Of a stretch of DNA of 37,616 nucleotides, positions 1 through 8,620 are shown in pieces; position 1 is the stretch's first letter, and each line of letters begins with the position of its first letter. The translations under genes and the position numbers were made by a program. The stretch comes from Halioglobus sp. (GTDB lineage Bacteria > Pseudomonadota > Gammaproteobacteria > Pseudomonadales > Halieaceae): NCBI GenBank assembly GCA_013214285.1, contig JABSPW010000015.1:1-37616 (forward strand). The letters are read 5' to 3'. The notes beneath the pieces are model-generated. The model saw nothing but the letters and a program-made list of their open reading frames with translations. It was not told the DNA's origin and ran no database searches.

Positions 1-402
1 GAAGAGAAAAAGCAGCGGAAAGGCAAGCACACTAGCCATCGCGCGGCCCAAAATGGCCCAACATCCCGCCACCAACATGGCAACCAATGCCAACTGCTTA
101 ACAACCGCTACATCAACCAGCCAGGCCATCAGCCAGGTCAATGAGATTGGCAGCAAAAAAAACGCGATCTTCCAATTAGGCGCAGGGATGCACTGATCAA
201 GCTCGCCCCGACGACTCCAAATTAACCACAAAGAAATCGGCATTATCAGGAAACCATGAGCAAAGGTTTCGGAGCGAGCCCAGATAGCCACCATGGACCA
301 GGCAGTCTCGTAATACACAGCTACTAATGCGAGGCTATAGAATGCCACCATCCACAGACCGGCCCGCGCTGTTACCCGACCAAGCCCTCCGGACACTGGC
401 AT
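1..402 (-). CDS. xrtA: Exosortase A (XrtA/EpsH), N-terminal part, cut by window edge
   Basis: Reading the minus strand from the ATG at 402 gives 134 residues open to the window edge. Visible are several hydrophobic membrane segments and the characteristic exosortase stretch WARSETFAHGFLIMPISLWL (about residues 41-60), followed by LIWSRRGEL. This pattern is typical of exosortase A, the multi-pass inner-membrane transpeptidase-like enzyme thought to recognise and cleave PEP-CTERM sorting signals. The catalytic Cys/Arg/His lie further C-terminal and are outside the window. The ATG sits 5 bases after the FemAB stop, so it is the last visible gene of the leftward EPS operon. The family assignment is strong; the function of this copy cannot be checked because about two thirds is missing. 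Confidence 0.9.
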   Translation of the reverse strand, partial: MPVSGGLGRVTARAGLWMVAFYSLALVAVYYETAWSMVAIWARSETFAHGFLIMPISLWLIWSRRGELDQCIPAPNWKIAFFLLPISLTWLMAWLVDVAVVKQLALVAMLVAGCWAILGRAMASVLAFPLLFLF

Positions 403-407
403 CTGTC

Positions 408-1439
408 CTACCCCAAAGACCGGGCCAGATAAGGGCCTATGAAATTCGCCACAGCCAGTGGCAGTCGACTCCAGGTGTTCACCATGAATCGATACTTTGG
501 GTTCAGCGGATTGACGTCCGGTAACTTATCGTCGGTCACGAGAAAATACTCATAAGGGAGTGCCTGAGGACAAAAACCAAAGTTCTTCTTGAAGCTGTAA
601 GGCCCCGTACCCGCCTTGCTACGGCCGAAATCGAAAATGCGTATACCCTGATCGGCTGAGTACCGCATAAGCTCCCAGTACATAAAATGATTAACACCCT
701 TGATAGCGCGCGCTTCCGACACGCTGCCGCCATAGTAAGGTATCACTTCGTCCCTGAAATAGAAGCTCATAACACCTGCAACATCGCGACCTTGATGAGT
801 AATCATCAAAACACTGAAATATTCCTTGAAAACATCCCGTAGTATCCGTAGATACTTCGGTGTGAAAACCGGCGTACCCAGATTCCGTACACTCTCCGCG
901 TAAACACGAAAAAAACGGTCAGTAGACTCACTCCATTCACTAGCAAGACCTTCATTTATGCCTTTACGTACCATAGCGCGCTGACGATTGGGAATCGCCT
1001 TCAAGTTGATCTCTTCACTGGAGTCGATAGGCTTGCGAAATGTATAGTACAAGTCTTTAACTGGCCATGCTGCGCTGCTAATTTCCCTGTTTCGTAACTC
1101 CAACGCCCCCACCTTCATGGCACTAGCGAGATCACAGGCGGACTCCCTCAGCAGCTGCGCCGCCGTTCCATTATCAGCCACGATACCGCCGTAAACACAG
1201 AAAGGGAGAGAGGATAACGAATGACCAAACAAGGCACTTTTCACCTGGGCAAGCGGCAGTATGCCAACAATGCCGCCCTTATCGCGCGCTAGAAGAAAGT
1301 GAGTCTTATGACCAAATGCCCGCTCGAGAACAGTTTTCCAGCCCGCCCTATGGAAAAACGTCGCCGTCTTGGCGCGCATCACGTAGTCGTCCCACTCAGT
1401 CTCTGATTGCGCGTCGAGCCGCTCGACGATAATTGTCAC
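408..1439 (-). CDS. FemAB-like protein of the XrtA/PEP-CTERM EPS system
   Basis: Predicted 343-residue soluble protein with the tandem GNAT fold pattern of FemAB-related proteins: FFHRAGWKTVLERAFGHKTHF near the N-terminus, and in the C-terminal half the stretch YYGGSVSEARAIKGVNHFMYWELM followed by FDFGRSKAGTGPYSFKKNFG. FemAB relatives transfer aminoacyl or acyl groups; in exosortase loci the substrate is unknown, possibly the polysaccharide or its lipid intermediate. I chose the GTG at 1439 because its GTGA overlaps the TGA stop of the deacetylase by 4 bases, a common translational-coupling arrangement. A longer version from 1484 would overlap the upstream gene by 49 bases with an unconserved-looking Gly-rich leader. 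It is followed at once by xrtA. Confidence 0.88.
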   Translation of the reverse strand: MTIIVERLDAQSETEWDDYVMRAKTATFFHRAGWKTVLERAFGHKTHFLLARDKGGIVGILPLAQVKSALFGHSLSSLPFCVYGGIVADNGTAAQLLRESACDLASAMKVGALELRNREISSAAWPVKDLYYTFRKPIDSSEEINLKAIPNRQRAMVRKGINEGLASEWSESTDRFFRVYAESVRNLGTPVFTPKYLRILRDVFKEYFSVLMITHQGRDVAGVMSFYFRDEVIPYYGGSVSEARAIKGVNHFMYWELMRYSADQGIRIFDFGRSKAGTGPYSFKKNFGFCPQALPYEYFLVTDDKLPDVNPLNPKYRFMVNTWSRLPLAVANFIGPYLARSLG

Positions 1440-2314
1440 CCGCGCCCACCCTCCGTCAGAAAAACCTCGTCCATTCGACCCCATCGGAAGTCAGTAAACA
1501 AACGTTGCAAACGACTATACGTTTTTCCAAGGTTGAGATAGTGTCTAAAGCGCGTTTTCAGGCTCAGATCATCAGGGCGCGGCTGCTCCGGGTCAATCTC
1601 CCAAGGATGGAAATAGAAAATACTCGGCTGCCCATCGATTCTATTCACCCGCATTAACGCCCATTTAGAAAATGCATAGGGAAACAATCTGAACCAGCCA
1701 CCTCCGCCGCAATTTATGTTGCGACCAGCAACTGACAGCGTCGAAATAGGTATTTCCAATAAGCCACCGCTCGCCGTATCAAAAGGAAACCGCGGCGCAT
1801 CGGGGATGCCATAAAGATCATGACGAATAGGCACAATGCTTGAACTATAGCGGTATCCGGCCTCAGCCAATAATTCCCAAGCCCAGGACTCACTCTCGCC
1901 GATAGAATAACTAGCAGCCCTGTAGCCAAGTACCGGCATACCACTAACATCCTGCAACAGTGCTCGGGTTCGGACCACATCTGCCCTAAACGCATCCGGC
2001 GTTTGGGTATTGACACGGATGTGTTCCCAGCCGTGGCTAGCCACCTCATGCCCCGACTCTGCAATTCGCCTGACAAGGCTGGGATAGCGCTCGGCGATCC
2101 ATCCCAATATGAAAAAAGTACCTCGCACATTGTGGCTAGCAAACAAATCTAGAATTCGTAGCGTGTTGTCTTCAACGCGTCGCGGTAAGCTCTGCCACTG
2201 AGATTTATCGATAGCCGCCTCAAACGCGGACACTTGAAAATAGTCCTCCACATCTACCGTCATAGCGTTGATTATTGCCGACTCGGTACTATGATTTTCG
2301 GCGACAGCCATCAT
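1436..2314 (-). CDS. XrtA-system polysaccharide deacetylase (NodB domain, DUF3473-type C-terminus)
   Basis: 292 residues. The N-terminus carries MTVDVEDYFQVSAFE (Asp21 and Asp24 region, first NodB motif) and SHGWEHIRVN supplies the two metal-binding histidines of the second motif. Later GYRAASYSIG matches the third motif. The C-terminal part with FYFHPWEIDPEQPR is typical of the exosortase-associated deacetylase subfamily. The expected role is hydrolysis of N-acetyl groups on the amino sugars of the EPS. No signal peptide is evident, so it may act on cytoplasmic or membrane-linked intermediates. It overlaps the upstream epimerase by ATGA (4 bases) and the downstream FemAB gene by GTGA. Another in-frame ATG follows immediately, giving a start uncertainty of one codon. 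Confidence 0.93.
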   Translation of the reverse strand: MMAVAENHSTESAIINAMTVDVEDYFQVSAFEAAIDKSQWQSLPRRVEDNTLRILDLFASHNVRGTFFILGWIAERYPSLVRRIAESGHEVASHGWEHIRVNTQTPDAFRADVVRTRALLQDVSGMPVLGYRAASYSIGESESWAWELLAEAGYRYSSSIVPIRHDLYGIPDAPRFPFDTASGGLLEIPISTLSVAGRNINCGGGGWFRLFPYAFSKWALMRVNRIDGQPSIFYFHPWEIDPEQPRPDDLSLKTRFRHYLNLGKTYSRLQRLFTDFRWGRMDEVFLTEGGRG

Positions 2315-3444
2315 ACGCGCTCAAGGGCCCACTGATTGATAGCGTCGACGATTCGATACGCGGATTTACCATCCCAAAGCTCCGGCACCCGTCCACTTTT
2401 CCCACCAGTAGACAACACGTTGTTATAGCACGACATTATCATCCCAGCGTCAGTCCCTACTATGGAATTTGTACCCTCACTGAGGGTAATGGGGCGCTCT
2501 GTATTTTCTCGCAGAGTGATGCAGGGGATTCCCAAAGCTGTTGTTTCCTCTTGAATCCCGCCGGAATCAGTAAAAACCACTCTGGCATCCTTCATTAGTC
2601 CCAGCATTTCCAGATAGCCCTGGGGGGGCACTGTGACGACCGAAGACTCATCAAGAAGCTTCTCCAACCCAGCAGACGCAATCCGTAACTCAGTACGCGG
2701 GTGCATGGGGAAAACCAGCGGCGTCTGTCGGCTGATTGTGCTCAACACCCCGAGTAATCGAGCGAGCACCTCTGGATCATCCACATTGGAAGGTCGGTGC
2801 AAGGTGACCAGTCCATAGCCCGCTTGTTGGTCGAAGCCTGCCAAACCCGCTAATGTCCTGCTAGCAGGCACCGCCTGGGCGAGGCTATGAAAAAGCGTAT
2901 CAATCATCACGTTGCCGACAAAGTGAATTTTGTCGGCCGCGATTCCCTCTCGCAGAAGATTTTCCCGTGCATCCTTCTCAGTAATAAAGAGCAACTCAGA
3001 CAATTGGTCGGTCAGAATACGATTGATTTCCTCCGGCATACCGCGATCACCACTGCGCAAACCCGCTTCTACATGCAGCACAGGGATATGCTTTTTCACC
3101 GCAACGAGAGCACATGCAACAGTGGAATTTACGTCACCGACAACTAACACAGCCAACGGTCGCTCCCGGTCCAGCTCTGGCTCAAAGCGTTTCATGATTT
3201 CCGCTGTTTGTTGAGCGTGAGAGCCTGAACCCACACCCAGGTCAATGTCAGGTGTAGGAATATTCAGCTGCTCGAAAAAAGCACTCTTCATCGCCTCGTC
3301 GTAATGCTGACCGGTGTGTAATAGCCTAGCAGTCAGACCTGAATTACATTGCGCAAATGCACGTATGATAGGCGCAATCTTCATGAAATTGGGTCGTGCA
3401 CCGACCACACAAAGCACCCGCTCTCGCCCTGACCGAATACCCAT
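2311..3444 (-). CDS. wecB: UDP-N-acetylglucosamine 2-epimerase (non-hydrolysing)
   Basis: 377 residues with the full WecB/MnaA signature set: GARPNFMKIAPIIRAF at the N-terminus, HTGQHYDEAM, VVGDVNSTVA, HVEAGLRSGDRGMPEEINR, VTLHRPSNVD and FTDSGGIQEETTALGIPC near the UDP-binding C-terminal domain. It converts UDP-GlcNAc to UDP-ManNAc in the cytoplasm, a precursor for ManNAc or ManNAc-uronate units of the polymer. It starts 12 bases after the OMP stop and ends overlapping the deacetylase start. The nucleotide sugar dehydrogenase at 13.8-15.1 kb is a plausible partner enzyme. Length and motifs are normal for the family. Confidence 0.95.
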   Translation of the reverse strand: MGIRSGRERVLCVVGARPNFMKIAPIIRAFAQCNSGLTARLLHTGQHYDEAMKSAFFEQLNIPTPDIDLGVGSGSHAQQTAEIMKRFEPELDRERPLAVLVVGDVNSTVACALVAVKKHIPVLHVEAGLRSGDRGMPEEINRILTDQLSELLFITEKDARENLLREGIAADKIHFVGNVMIDTLFHSLAQAVPASRTLAGLAGFDQQAGYGLVTLHRPSNVDDPEVLARLLGVLSTISRQTPLVFPMHPRTELRIASAGLEKLLDESSVVTVPPQGYLEMLGLMKDARVVFTDSGGIQEETTALGIPCITLRENTERPITLSEGTNSIVGTDAGMIMSCYNNVLSTGGKSGRVPELWDGKSAYRIVDAINQWALERV

Positions 3445-3456
3445 AACTAGTCTGCC

Positions 3457-5055
3457 CTACAGACTAATATTGAGAGTCGCCCTGAGCAAGTTCTCCTGGT
3501 ATTCATTGGTCTCATCATCGGATCGGCGATCAGTGAATCGGTATTCAAAGGTTGTGTTCATGCGTGAGTTCAATATACGAACCAATACCAATCGGAAGAA
3601 CCAGTTTTCTGCTTTAGAGAAACTAGTCGGGTCAAAGGGATCATTATCAAAGCGGGCAAAACCGGAAGGGCGTACATCCTCGTAGCCGACCGCGCCGGAA
3701 AGAACAAATTTCCTAGAAAGATCGGGCGTTACAGTAAGCACCCAGTCCCCGAAATCGGCCTTTGCGCCATCTTCTTCCCGCGTCTGCTCCGAATAGCTAC
3801 CGAAAAAAGTGACCTGACCTGGTCGTCCCACGTAGGCATAGCGCAAAGTGAAACGCTCATCAATGATAGGACCATTACTGCTGACGCTAGTGTTGGTTCC
3901 AATGCCATCAATAGGAACACCATTGTCGTCAAATCGGATGTCCGGCCCATTGAAAAGCGGGTCATCAAATCCCCCATCACCACCACCAAAACCATCGGAG
4001 AAAGAATCCAGTCCGAATGTGGAAAGGTCGCGTTCGAACGTTATGGTCTTCCTATAACTACCCAAAATCTCATGGTTTTTGTAAGAGTGTCTGAAGTTGA
4101 TTCTAGGAGTCGTACCAAAAAAGCGGTCACCAAATCCCACGGAAACCGCGGTGCGCTCCGATGGAGTCCATACCAGACCTACATCCCAAGCGCTGCCTCC
4201 AGTATCACTATTGCTCGTTGTCTGAAAATCATTCCACTCCCAGCCGTAGGTACCATTGACTTGCAGCGTTCTATGGAGCTGGTTGGCGACAGTCAGCGAC
4301 AAATTCCTCAGCTTAGTGTCCTCACGCGGCACAAACTCGCCAGTGTTGCGATTGAAGACATCGTCCTTATAACCAGTTTTGGAGGCCTGCCCCCTGAAAT
4401 TCCAGCTAATATCCGGACCTACGCGACCTCTAAGGCTGCCATTAACCGCATGTCTGTCACTATCGGATACATCATTAGCCGAATTGACTACCTCACTATA
4501 GGTATAACGCACTCTCGTGCTGAGATCATTCCTCAACCGGCGCTCCATGTAAGGACTTAGCGTATATCGATAAAACGTATTCGTATTGCCGTTCCGGTCC
4601 AGCCCATCATTACTATTACCCCGAGAAGAATTAATCCTGTTCTGATCCGCTCTCAAACTGGCATCAAACTTAACCCAATTATCGATCAGTGTTGTTCGGA
4701 GCGTGGCAAATATTCTAGGAAAATACTGCTGCCGATCATCTAGCGCATCGCCAGTACAGCCGTCATCCCGCAGATCTCCGTTGGTCAAGGTGTTGAATAT
4801 GACTGAGGCTGTCACATTGAGCGATGTTCTGGCGGTTTCTACAGAAGCAGTGCCACTAGGCGTGACAAGTGCCACGGCGGTGAAGTCGTTTTTCTTGTTT
4901 GCTTTCGTCAAGCATACGTTGTCAGTGTAAATCAGACTAGGAGAAAAAAGCAGACTGGCCTCCCAATTCACCGCTAAAGCATTGCTGGACAGCACGAACG
5001 CCCACGACATCAATAGGGATACCTTCAAGAACGCTCGGCAGTAGGCTATTTCCAT
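3457..5055 (-). CDS. Outer-membrane beta-barrel protein of the XrtA/PEP-CTERM EPS system
   Basis: 532 residues beginning with a Sec signal peptide (hydrophobic core around residues 8-22, likely cleavage after SSNALA). The rest is rich in alternating polar/aromatic beta-strand patterns and ends in an aliphatic/aromatic strand (LLRATLNISL), as expected for an outer-membrane barrel. In exosortase-type EPS operons this position is occupied by the conserved PEP-CTERM-associated OMP, thought to work with the Wza-like lipoprotein in polymer export. A Gly/Asp-rich stretch (about residues 352-385, SDGFGGGDGGFDDPLF) looks like a long extracellular or periplasmic loop. It lies between the BY-kinase and wecB genes. 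Its exact role is inferred from context. Confidence 0.85.
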   Translation of the reverse strand: MEIAYCRAFLKVSLLMSWAFVLSSNALAVNWEASLLFSPSLIYTDNVCLTKANKKNDFTAVALVTPSGTASVETARTSLNVTASVIFNTLTNGDLRDDGCTGDALDDRQQYFPRIFATLRTTLIDNWVKFDASLRADQNRINSSRGNSNDGLDRNGNTNTFYRYTLSPYMERRLRNDLSTRVRYTYSEVVNSANDVSDSDRHAVNGSLRGRVGPDISWNFRGQASKTGYKDDVFNRNTGEFVPREDTKLRNLSLTVANQLHRTLQVNGTYGWEWNDFQTTSNSDTGGSAWDVGLVWTPSERTAVSVGFGDRFFGTTPRINFRHSYKNHEILGSYRKTITFERDLSTFGLDSFSDGFGGGDGGFDDPLFNGPDIRFDDNGVPIDGIGTNTSVSSNGPIIDERFTLRYAYVGRPGQVTFFGSYSEQTREEDGAKADFGDWVLTVTPDLSRKFVLSGAVGYEDVRPSGFARFDNDPFDPTSFSKAENWFFRLVLVRILNSRMNTTFEYRFTDRRSDDETNEYQENLLRATLNISL

Positions 5056-5072
5056 AACTCGTTATCCGCCTG

Positions 5073-6047
5073 TTATGGTTTACCCGACCACGTGGCGGCG
5101 TAGCTACCCGCATAACCATACGAACCATCACTACCGTAGCTGTACACATAGGGGTTTCTACCGCGTCTGGCACGATTGAGAATCATACCGACCATCTTAT
5201 CCTCACCAATATGTTCTATCGCCTGAGTAATAGCGTGCTGGGGGGTTTGGTCGGCGCTCACCACGAAGACAATCTGCCCCATGAAACTGGCTAGAATCCC
5301 AGCCTCGGTGGTCAGCAGCAACGGCGGTGAATCAAACACGATTACTCTGCTAGGGTCCTCATCGGATAGCTCAAGGATGACCTCCTGGGCTCTTGAGCTG
5401 GCCAACAGTTCGTTGGCGTGGGTATGCACTGCCCCGGCGGGTAGAATACGTAGCTTCTCCATATTGGTATCCAATATATAGTCCGCTGGCTTAGCTGTAG
5501 GGTCTTGCAGAAGATCAATCAGACCAGGGTTCGACCGCGACACTCCCAGCAACTTTCCTGCTTCCCCCTTGATCGTATCACCGTCGACAAGCAACACATT
5601 TTTATCCTGCTCCATAGCAATACTTAGAGCCAGGCAAATCGCGCTAAAGGTCTTCCCATCCCCCTCCAAAGCACTAGTAACAATAATAAGATTTCCGTGA
5701 GGAATGGGTGGAGTGGTTGAATCGCCAGATATGTTTATCAACAACGGTCTTTTAATGGAGCGGTACTCTTCAGCAATCGCGCTACGCGGCGTAGTTGGTG
5801 TGAGGATGCCTCGGTCTTTAAGGTCTTTGAAAGGTATATTGACCCTTTCCCCAGCACCTGTTTCCGCAGAACGCCCTGTTTGCCTTGAGACGGAAGGTTC
5901 TCCCCCGGTAACGGACTGACGCCGGGCAGACATCGATTGCTCGGCGCGTTGAACTGTCGCACTGGACTGCCCATCAGACGAATCAACCCGACTCTCGTCA
6001 TTCCTGCCTTTACCAATGGCGTTGATAGCTTTCTCAATAATACTCAT
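5073..6047 (-). CDS. XrtA-associated BY-type tyrosine autokinase (CpsD/CapB-like)
   Basis: 324 residues, no membrane span. The N-terminal MSIIEKAINAIGK helix is typical of the subfamily. The P-loop region ALEGDGKTF (residues about 126-134) is a Walker A, VLLVDGD (151-157) is the Walker A' motif of bacterial tyrosine kinases, and VIVFDSPPLLLTTEA is the Walker B. The C-terminal tail (about residues 295-318) has six tyrosines in PYVYSYGSDGSYGYAGSYA, the expected autophosphorylation cluster. It should pair with the separate membrane chain-length protein encoded directly upstream, forming a split Wzc. Its phosphorylation is probably reversed by the low-molecular-weight phosphatase at 21.9-22.4 kb. 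It acts at the cytoplasmic face of the inner membrane. Confidence 0.94.
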   Translation of the reverse strand: MSIIEKAINAIGKGRNDESRVDSSDGQSSATVQRAEQSMSARRQSVTGGEPSVSRQTGRSAETGAGERVNIPFKDLKDRGILTPTTPRSAIAEEYRSIKRPLLINISGDSTTPPIPHGNLIIVTSALEGDGKTFSAICLALSIAMEQDKNVLLVDGDTIKGEAGKLLGVSRSNPGLIDLLQDPTAKPADYILDTNMEKLRILPAGAVHTHANELLASSRAQEVILELSDEDPSRVIVFDSPPLLLTTEAGILASFMGQIVFVVSADQTPQHAITQAIEHIGEDKMVGMILNRARRGRNPYVYSYGSDGSYGYAGSYAATWSGKP

Positions 6048-6095
6048 GTTTAGTCCATGCAGTCGTAGCCAGCGGCCCTCGTTTCATGTGCATCC

Positions 6096-7736
6096 TCAGC
6101 TGGTCAGCAACACCGTCTGACCCATGGTCATGCCCACAAAAACAAGAATCAGACACAGAGAAAGCGAGGTGAAAGCAACCGTATCCTTGCGTTCTTTTCG
6201 CTTGTCTTCCCTCTGCAAATTGAGACTGACAGATCCCAGCACGGGTAAGCCTGTGATTGCCATCAGAGTATGAGGGTCAATGACTACTGGGGATATCAGC
6301 GAAAACAGCACGCCAACTCCAACGCCGACAAGTATCGCAGCACCTAATACAATCGCGTTCAACAGTAATTTGTTGGGTTCACTGGGCAAAAGCGGCACAA
6401 AGGGCGGGTCAATGACCCTGAAGTTAACTGAGCTCGCCTTCTCTTCAACATCCTGACCCAGTCGGGCAAGCGCACGTTTCGACGTCATGGTGCTATGTGC
6501 GGAAGTCATTAGCTGGATCTCCCGCTCCATGCGGCTCAACTCAGCTTCAACTTCCGGAATCGTGCCTACCTGCGCTTCAAGCTCCGCCACACGTTCTTCG
6601 TGCGCCTGAACACGCGCCTCAAGGCTGGCAATACTGCTCTCCGACTCAGACAAAGCCTTGCGCATATCTAAATAAACAGGGCTACTAGTCAGACCGCCAT
6701 AAGGCACTTTCGGCACAACCACAGGCGCGATGCCTATGCTGCCTGAATCGCTTTTTCTCCTGTTTGCGCGAACCTCTGCCTGATACTCCGATTGCTCTTT
6801 CAATAACTCATCCATCAGTGACTTGGCCTGGCGTACCTCTGGATGCCTGGACGTGTACTTAAGATTCAACGCATTCATACTTTCCGCTAATGTGTAAATC
6901 TTTGCATCGAATGGCGTCGGAATTGGAGCCGCTGTCGGCGCGACAATACGTCGAGGAGCCTGACCGCGAGTGATCGGCGGAAGGAATACGGGGTTATATA
7001 AGGGATCCTCACCAGCAATCTGCCTCTGAAGCTCCAGCATGCGGTTCTCCTCTTCCACCAGAGACTGCTGGGCCTGCTGCAGAGCAGTGCGCTCCGCCCC
7101 GAGGGTCCTGTAAAACCCTCCCTCGACACCCAGGATATCGAAATGCTGCTGCTTGAACTGAGCCACGTCACCTTCCATAGCCATCAGGTTGTCTTCGTAC
7201 TCACGAATTTTATCGTCCAAGTAGTCAAGAGACCCCGTAACGTCTTCACGTTTACCACTCAGTGAGCTTTCAATAAAAACGGTAACCAGCGCCTGTGCAA
7301 TACGCTTTGCTGTCTCTCGATCAGGGTGCTGAACAGAGATCGAGTACAACGAGCGCTGTTGATGCTCACCACCCGAAAGACTAATCCGATCCTTCAAATC
7401 AGAGATCAACATACCCTGTTCTTGCGGGGTGGTAACTTCGAGGTCTAAATCCGTCATGCGCATCAGCTTTTCCAGGTTTGGCCGACTGAGCAGCGTGCGA
7501 CTGAGCAGCTGGATGCGATCTTCTGTGTTGGGTTGAATGGTAAGCCCCTGGAGAAGCGGCTTTAGCAGAGAATTTGTATCTACATAGACCCTTGCCGATG
7601 CCACATAGGATTCAGGAAGTTGCCAAACCCAAAACCATCCCAAGACGGCAATAGTCCAAGACACGCCCAACGCCAGCCAGCGATGCCGCCAGACGCCCCA
7701 AATAACCGAGAAAACCTGCGCAAGAATTTCCTGCAT
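6096..7736 (-). CDS. XrtA-system polysaccharide chain-length determinant (Wzz domain)
   Basis: 546 residues. An N-terminal membrane helix (about 18-37) is followed by the Wzz-type segment YVASARVYVDTNSLLKPLLQ, a long periplasmic region with coiled-coil heptads (QAQQSLVEEENRMLELQRQI and SSIASLEARVQAHEERVAEL), the Pro-rich motif VIDPPFVPLLPSEP, a second membrane helix (KLLLNAIVLGAAILVGVGVG) and a further hydrophobic C-terminal helix. It belongs to the PCP family that sets polymer length and activates the BY-kinase. The kinase domain is absent here because it is encoded separately downstream. The gene sits between the export lipoprotein and the kinase. Confidence 0.94.
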   Translation of the reverse strand: MQEILAQVFSVIWGVWRHRWLALGVSWTIAVLGWFWVWQLPESYVASARVYVDTNSLLKPLLQGLTIQPNTEDRIQLLSRTLLSRPNLEKLMRMTDLDLEVTTPQEQGMLISDLKDRISLSGGEHQQRSLYSISVQHPDRETAKRIAQALVTVFIESSLSGKREDVTGSLDYLDDKIREYEDNLMAMEGDVAQFKQQHFDILGVEGGFYRTLGAERTALQQAQQSLVEEENRMLELQRQIAGEDPLYNPVFLPPITRGQAPRRIVAPTAAPIPTPFDAKIYTLAESMNALNLKYTSRHPEVRQAKSLMDELLKEQSEYQAEVRANRRKSDSGSIGIAPVVVPKVPYGGLTSSPVYLDMRKALSESESSIASLEARVQAHEERVAELEAQVGTIPEVEAELSRMEREIQLMTSAHSTMTSKRALARLGQDVEEKASSVNFRVIDPPFVPLLPSEPNKLLLNAIVLGAAILVGVGVGVLFSLISPVVIDPHTLMAITGLPVLGSVSLNLQREDKRKERKDTVAFTSLSLCLILVFVGMTMGQTVLLTS

Positions 7737-7769
7737 CTAATCCCTCTAAGACAAACAGTCCCTCACGCC

Positions 7770-8426
7770 CTAAAACCAGGACTCAGCGATAATAATTATA
7801 TCACCTGGCATTACTGCAACGTTGGCAGTTATATCGCCCTCCTTGACTAGATCATTCAGGCGTAAATTATAAGTCACCTGCTTGCCATCTACCATTCGCA
7901 CCAATACGGAGTTATTGCCGTCAGCGTACTCCGTGAGCCCACCTGCAGCAATCATAACATCGAGCAGGGTCATGTGTTTCTTGTAAGTAATCTGCTTTGG
8001 CGACGTGGCCTCTCCCATTACACGAACCGATTGCTCTGGGACGCCGCTGAACCCGCTTACCGTGACACTCACCACAGGCTGCCGGACATACTCCGCATAA
8101 GCCTCCTCAATATCGCGCGCCAACTGTGTAGACGTTTTGCCGCTGGCATGCAGATCCTCTACGAGATGAGTCGTTAACTTGCCGTCTGGCCGAATGGTAC
8201 TGGATGAACTTAAATCCTCATTACCCCAGACAAAGATGTCTACTGAGTCGCCAGGACCAAGCACATAATCGTAGTCGACATCAACATTTCTCTGCGCATC
8301 GGGCACAGGCGGGTAATCCGTACCAGAGCAGCCCACAGAAAAAACGACGACGATCACCAGCGAACACCCGTTGGCTTTTGTCAGCAACCGCACGAGGAAA
8401 GACAGTGCGTCTTTAATATTATTCAT
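7770..8426 (-). CDS. Wza-like polysaccharide export lipoprotein (XrtA system)
   Basis: About 218 residues. After a hydrophobic segment comes a lipobox-like FSVGC|SGTDYPP, then the export domain: DYDYVLGPGDSVDIFVWGNEDLS and SLBB-like repeats (VRVMGEATSPKQI, LLDVMIAAGGLTEYAD, VMPGDIIIIAESWF). It should form the periplasmic/outer-membrane export channel for the EPS. I chose the ATG at 8426 because GGAG lies 6 bases upstream of it; the ATG at 8438 lacks a Shine-Dalgarno and would add only four residues. It is first in the run of core export genes, with a CRP-type site and promoter-like elements in the preceding intergenic region. The lipobox has Ser at -3, which is unusual but tolerable. Confidence 0.92.
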   Translation of the reverse strand: MNNIKDALSFLVRLLTKANGCSLVIVVVFSVGCSGTDYPPVPDAQRNVDVDYDYVLGPGDSVDIFVWGNEDLSSSSTIRPDGKLTTHLVEDLHASGKTSTQLARDIEEAYAEYVRQPVVSVTVSGFSGVPEQSVRVMGEATSPKQITYKKHMTLLDVMIAAGGLTEYADGNNSVLVRMVDGKQVTYNLRLNDLVKEGDITANVAVMPGDIIIIAESWF

Positions 8427-8434
8427 TTGTGACT

Positions 8435-8459
8435 CCATGTATCATGGTGGCAGCCATGA
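8435..8459 (-). promoter_or_regulatory. Hairpin in the leader just before the export lipoprotein ribosome binding site
   Basis: TCATGG (8442-8447) and CCATGA (8454-8459) form a perfect 6-base inverted repeat with a 6-base loop. On the minus-strand transcript it ends a few bases before the GGAG (8432-8435) that serves the ATG at 8426. Such a hairpin could influence translation. The arms are short and this may be chance. Confidence 0.25.
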
Positions 8460-8464
8460 GATGA

Positions 8465-8532
8465 CTGTGCAATTTTATCATGTGGCTTTCCTATTAATCA
8501 GCCACCGGGCAAACATTGTGAACAGCATCACA
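8465..8532 (-). promoter_or_regulatory. CRP/Vfr-type operator and putative class I promoter for the EPS export operon
   Basis: TGTGAACAGCATCACA at 8517-8532 matches the CRP core TGTGA-N6-TCACA at all ten positions. On the minus strand a -10-like TAAAAT lies at 8477-8472 (five of six consensus bases), placing a start near 8465. The CRP site would then be centred near -60, close to the -61.5 of class I CRP promoters. The -35 region is poor, as expected for an activator-dependent promoter. It lies about 90 bases before the export lipoprotein start. The operator match is direct observation; the regulator identity (CRP, Vfr or a relative) and the activity are inferred. Confidence 0.6.
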
Positions 8533-8620
8533 GACACCATCCTGTACGATTATTCTATGTGATCCAGGCCCGTTCACAGCGCCCTCGAGTCCACCTAGGT
8601 CAACCAAAGTGCAGCCACGA

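Noticed and set aside
3729..4560. Overlapping frames of 69-162 codons within the outer-membrane protein gene
   Set aside because: They have no domains and lie fully within a gene with a clear signal peptide and barrel pattern.
8558..8578. Second pair of TGTGA and TCACA half-sites upstream of the export gene
   Set aside because: The spacing is 11 bases instead of the 6 needed for a CRP dimer, so it is not a canonical site.
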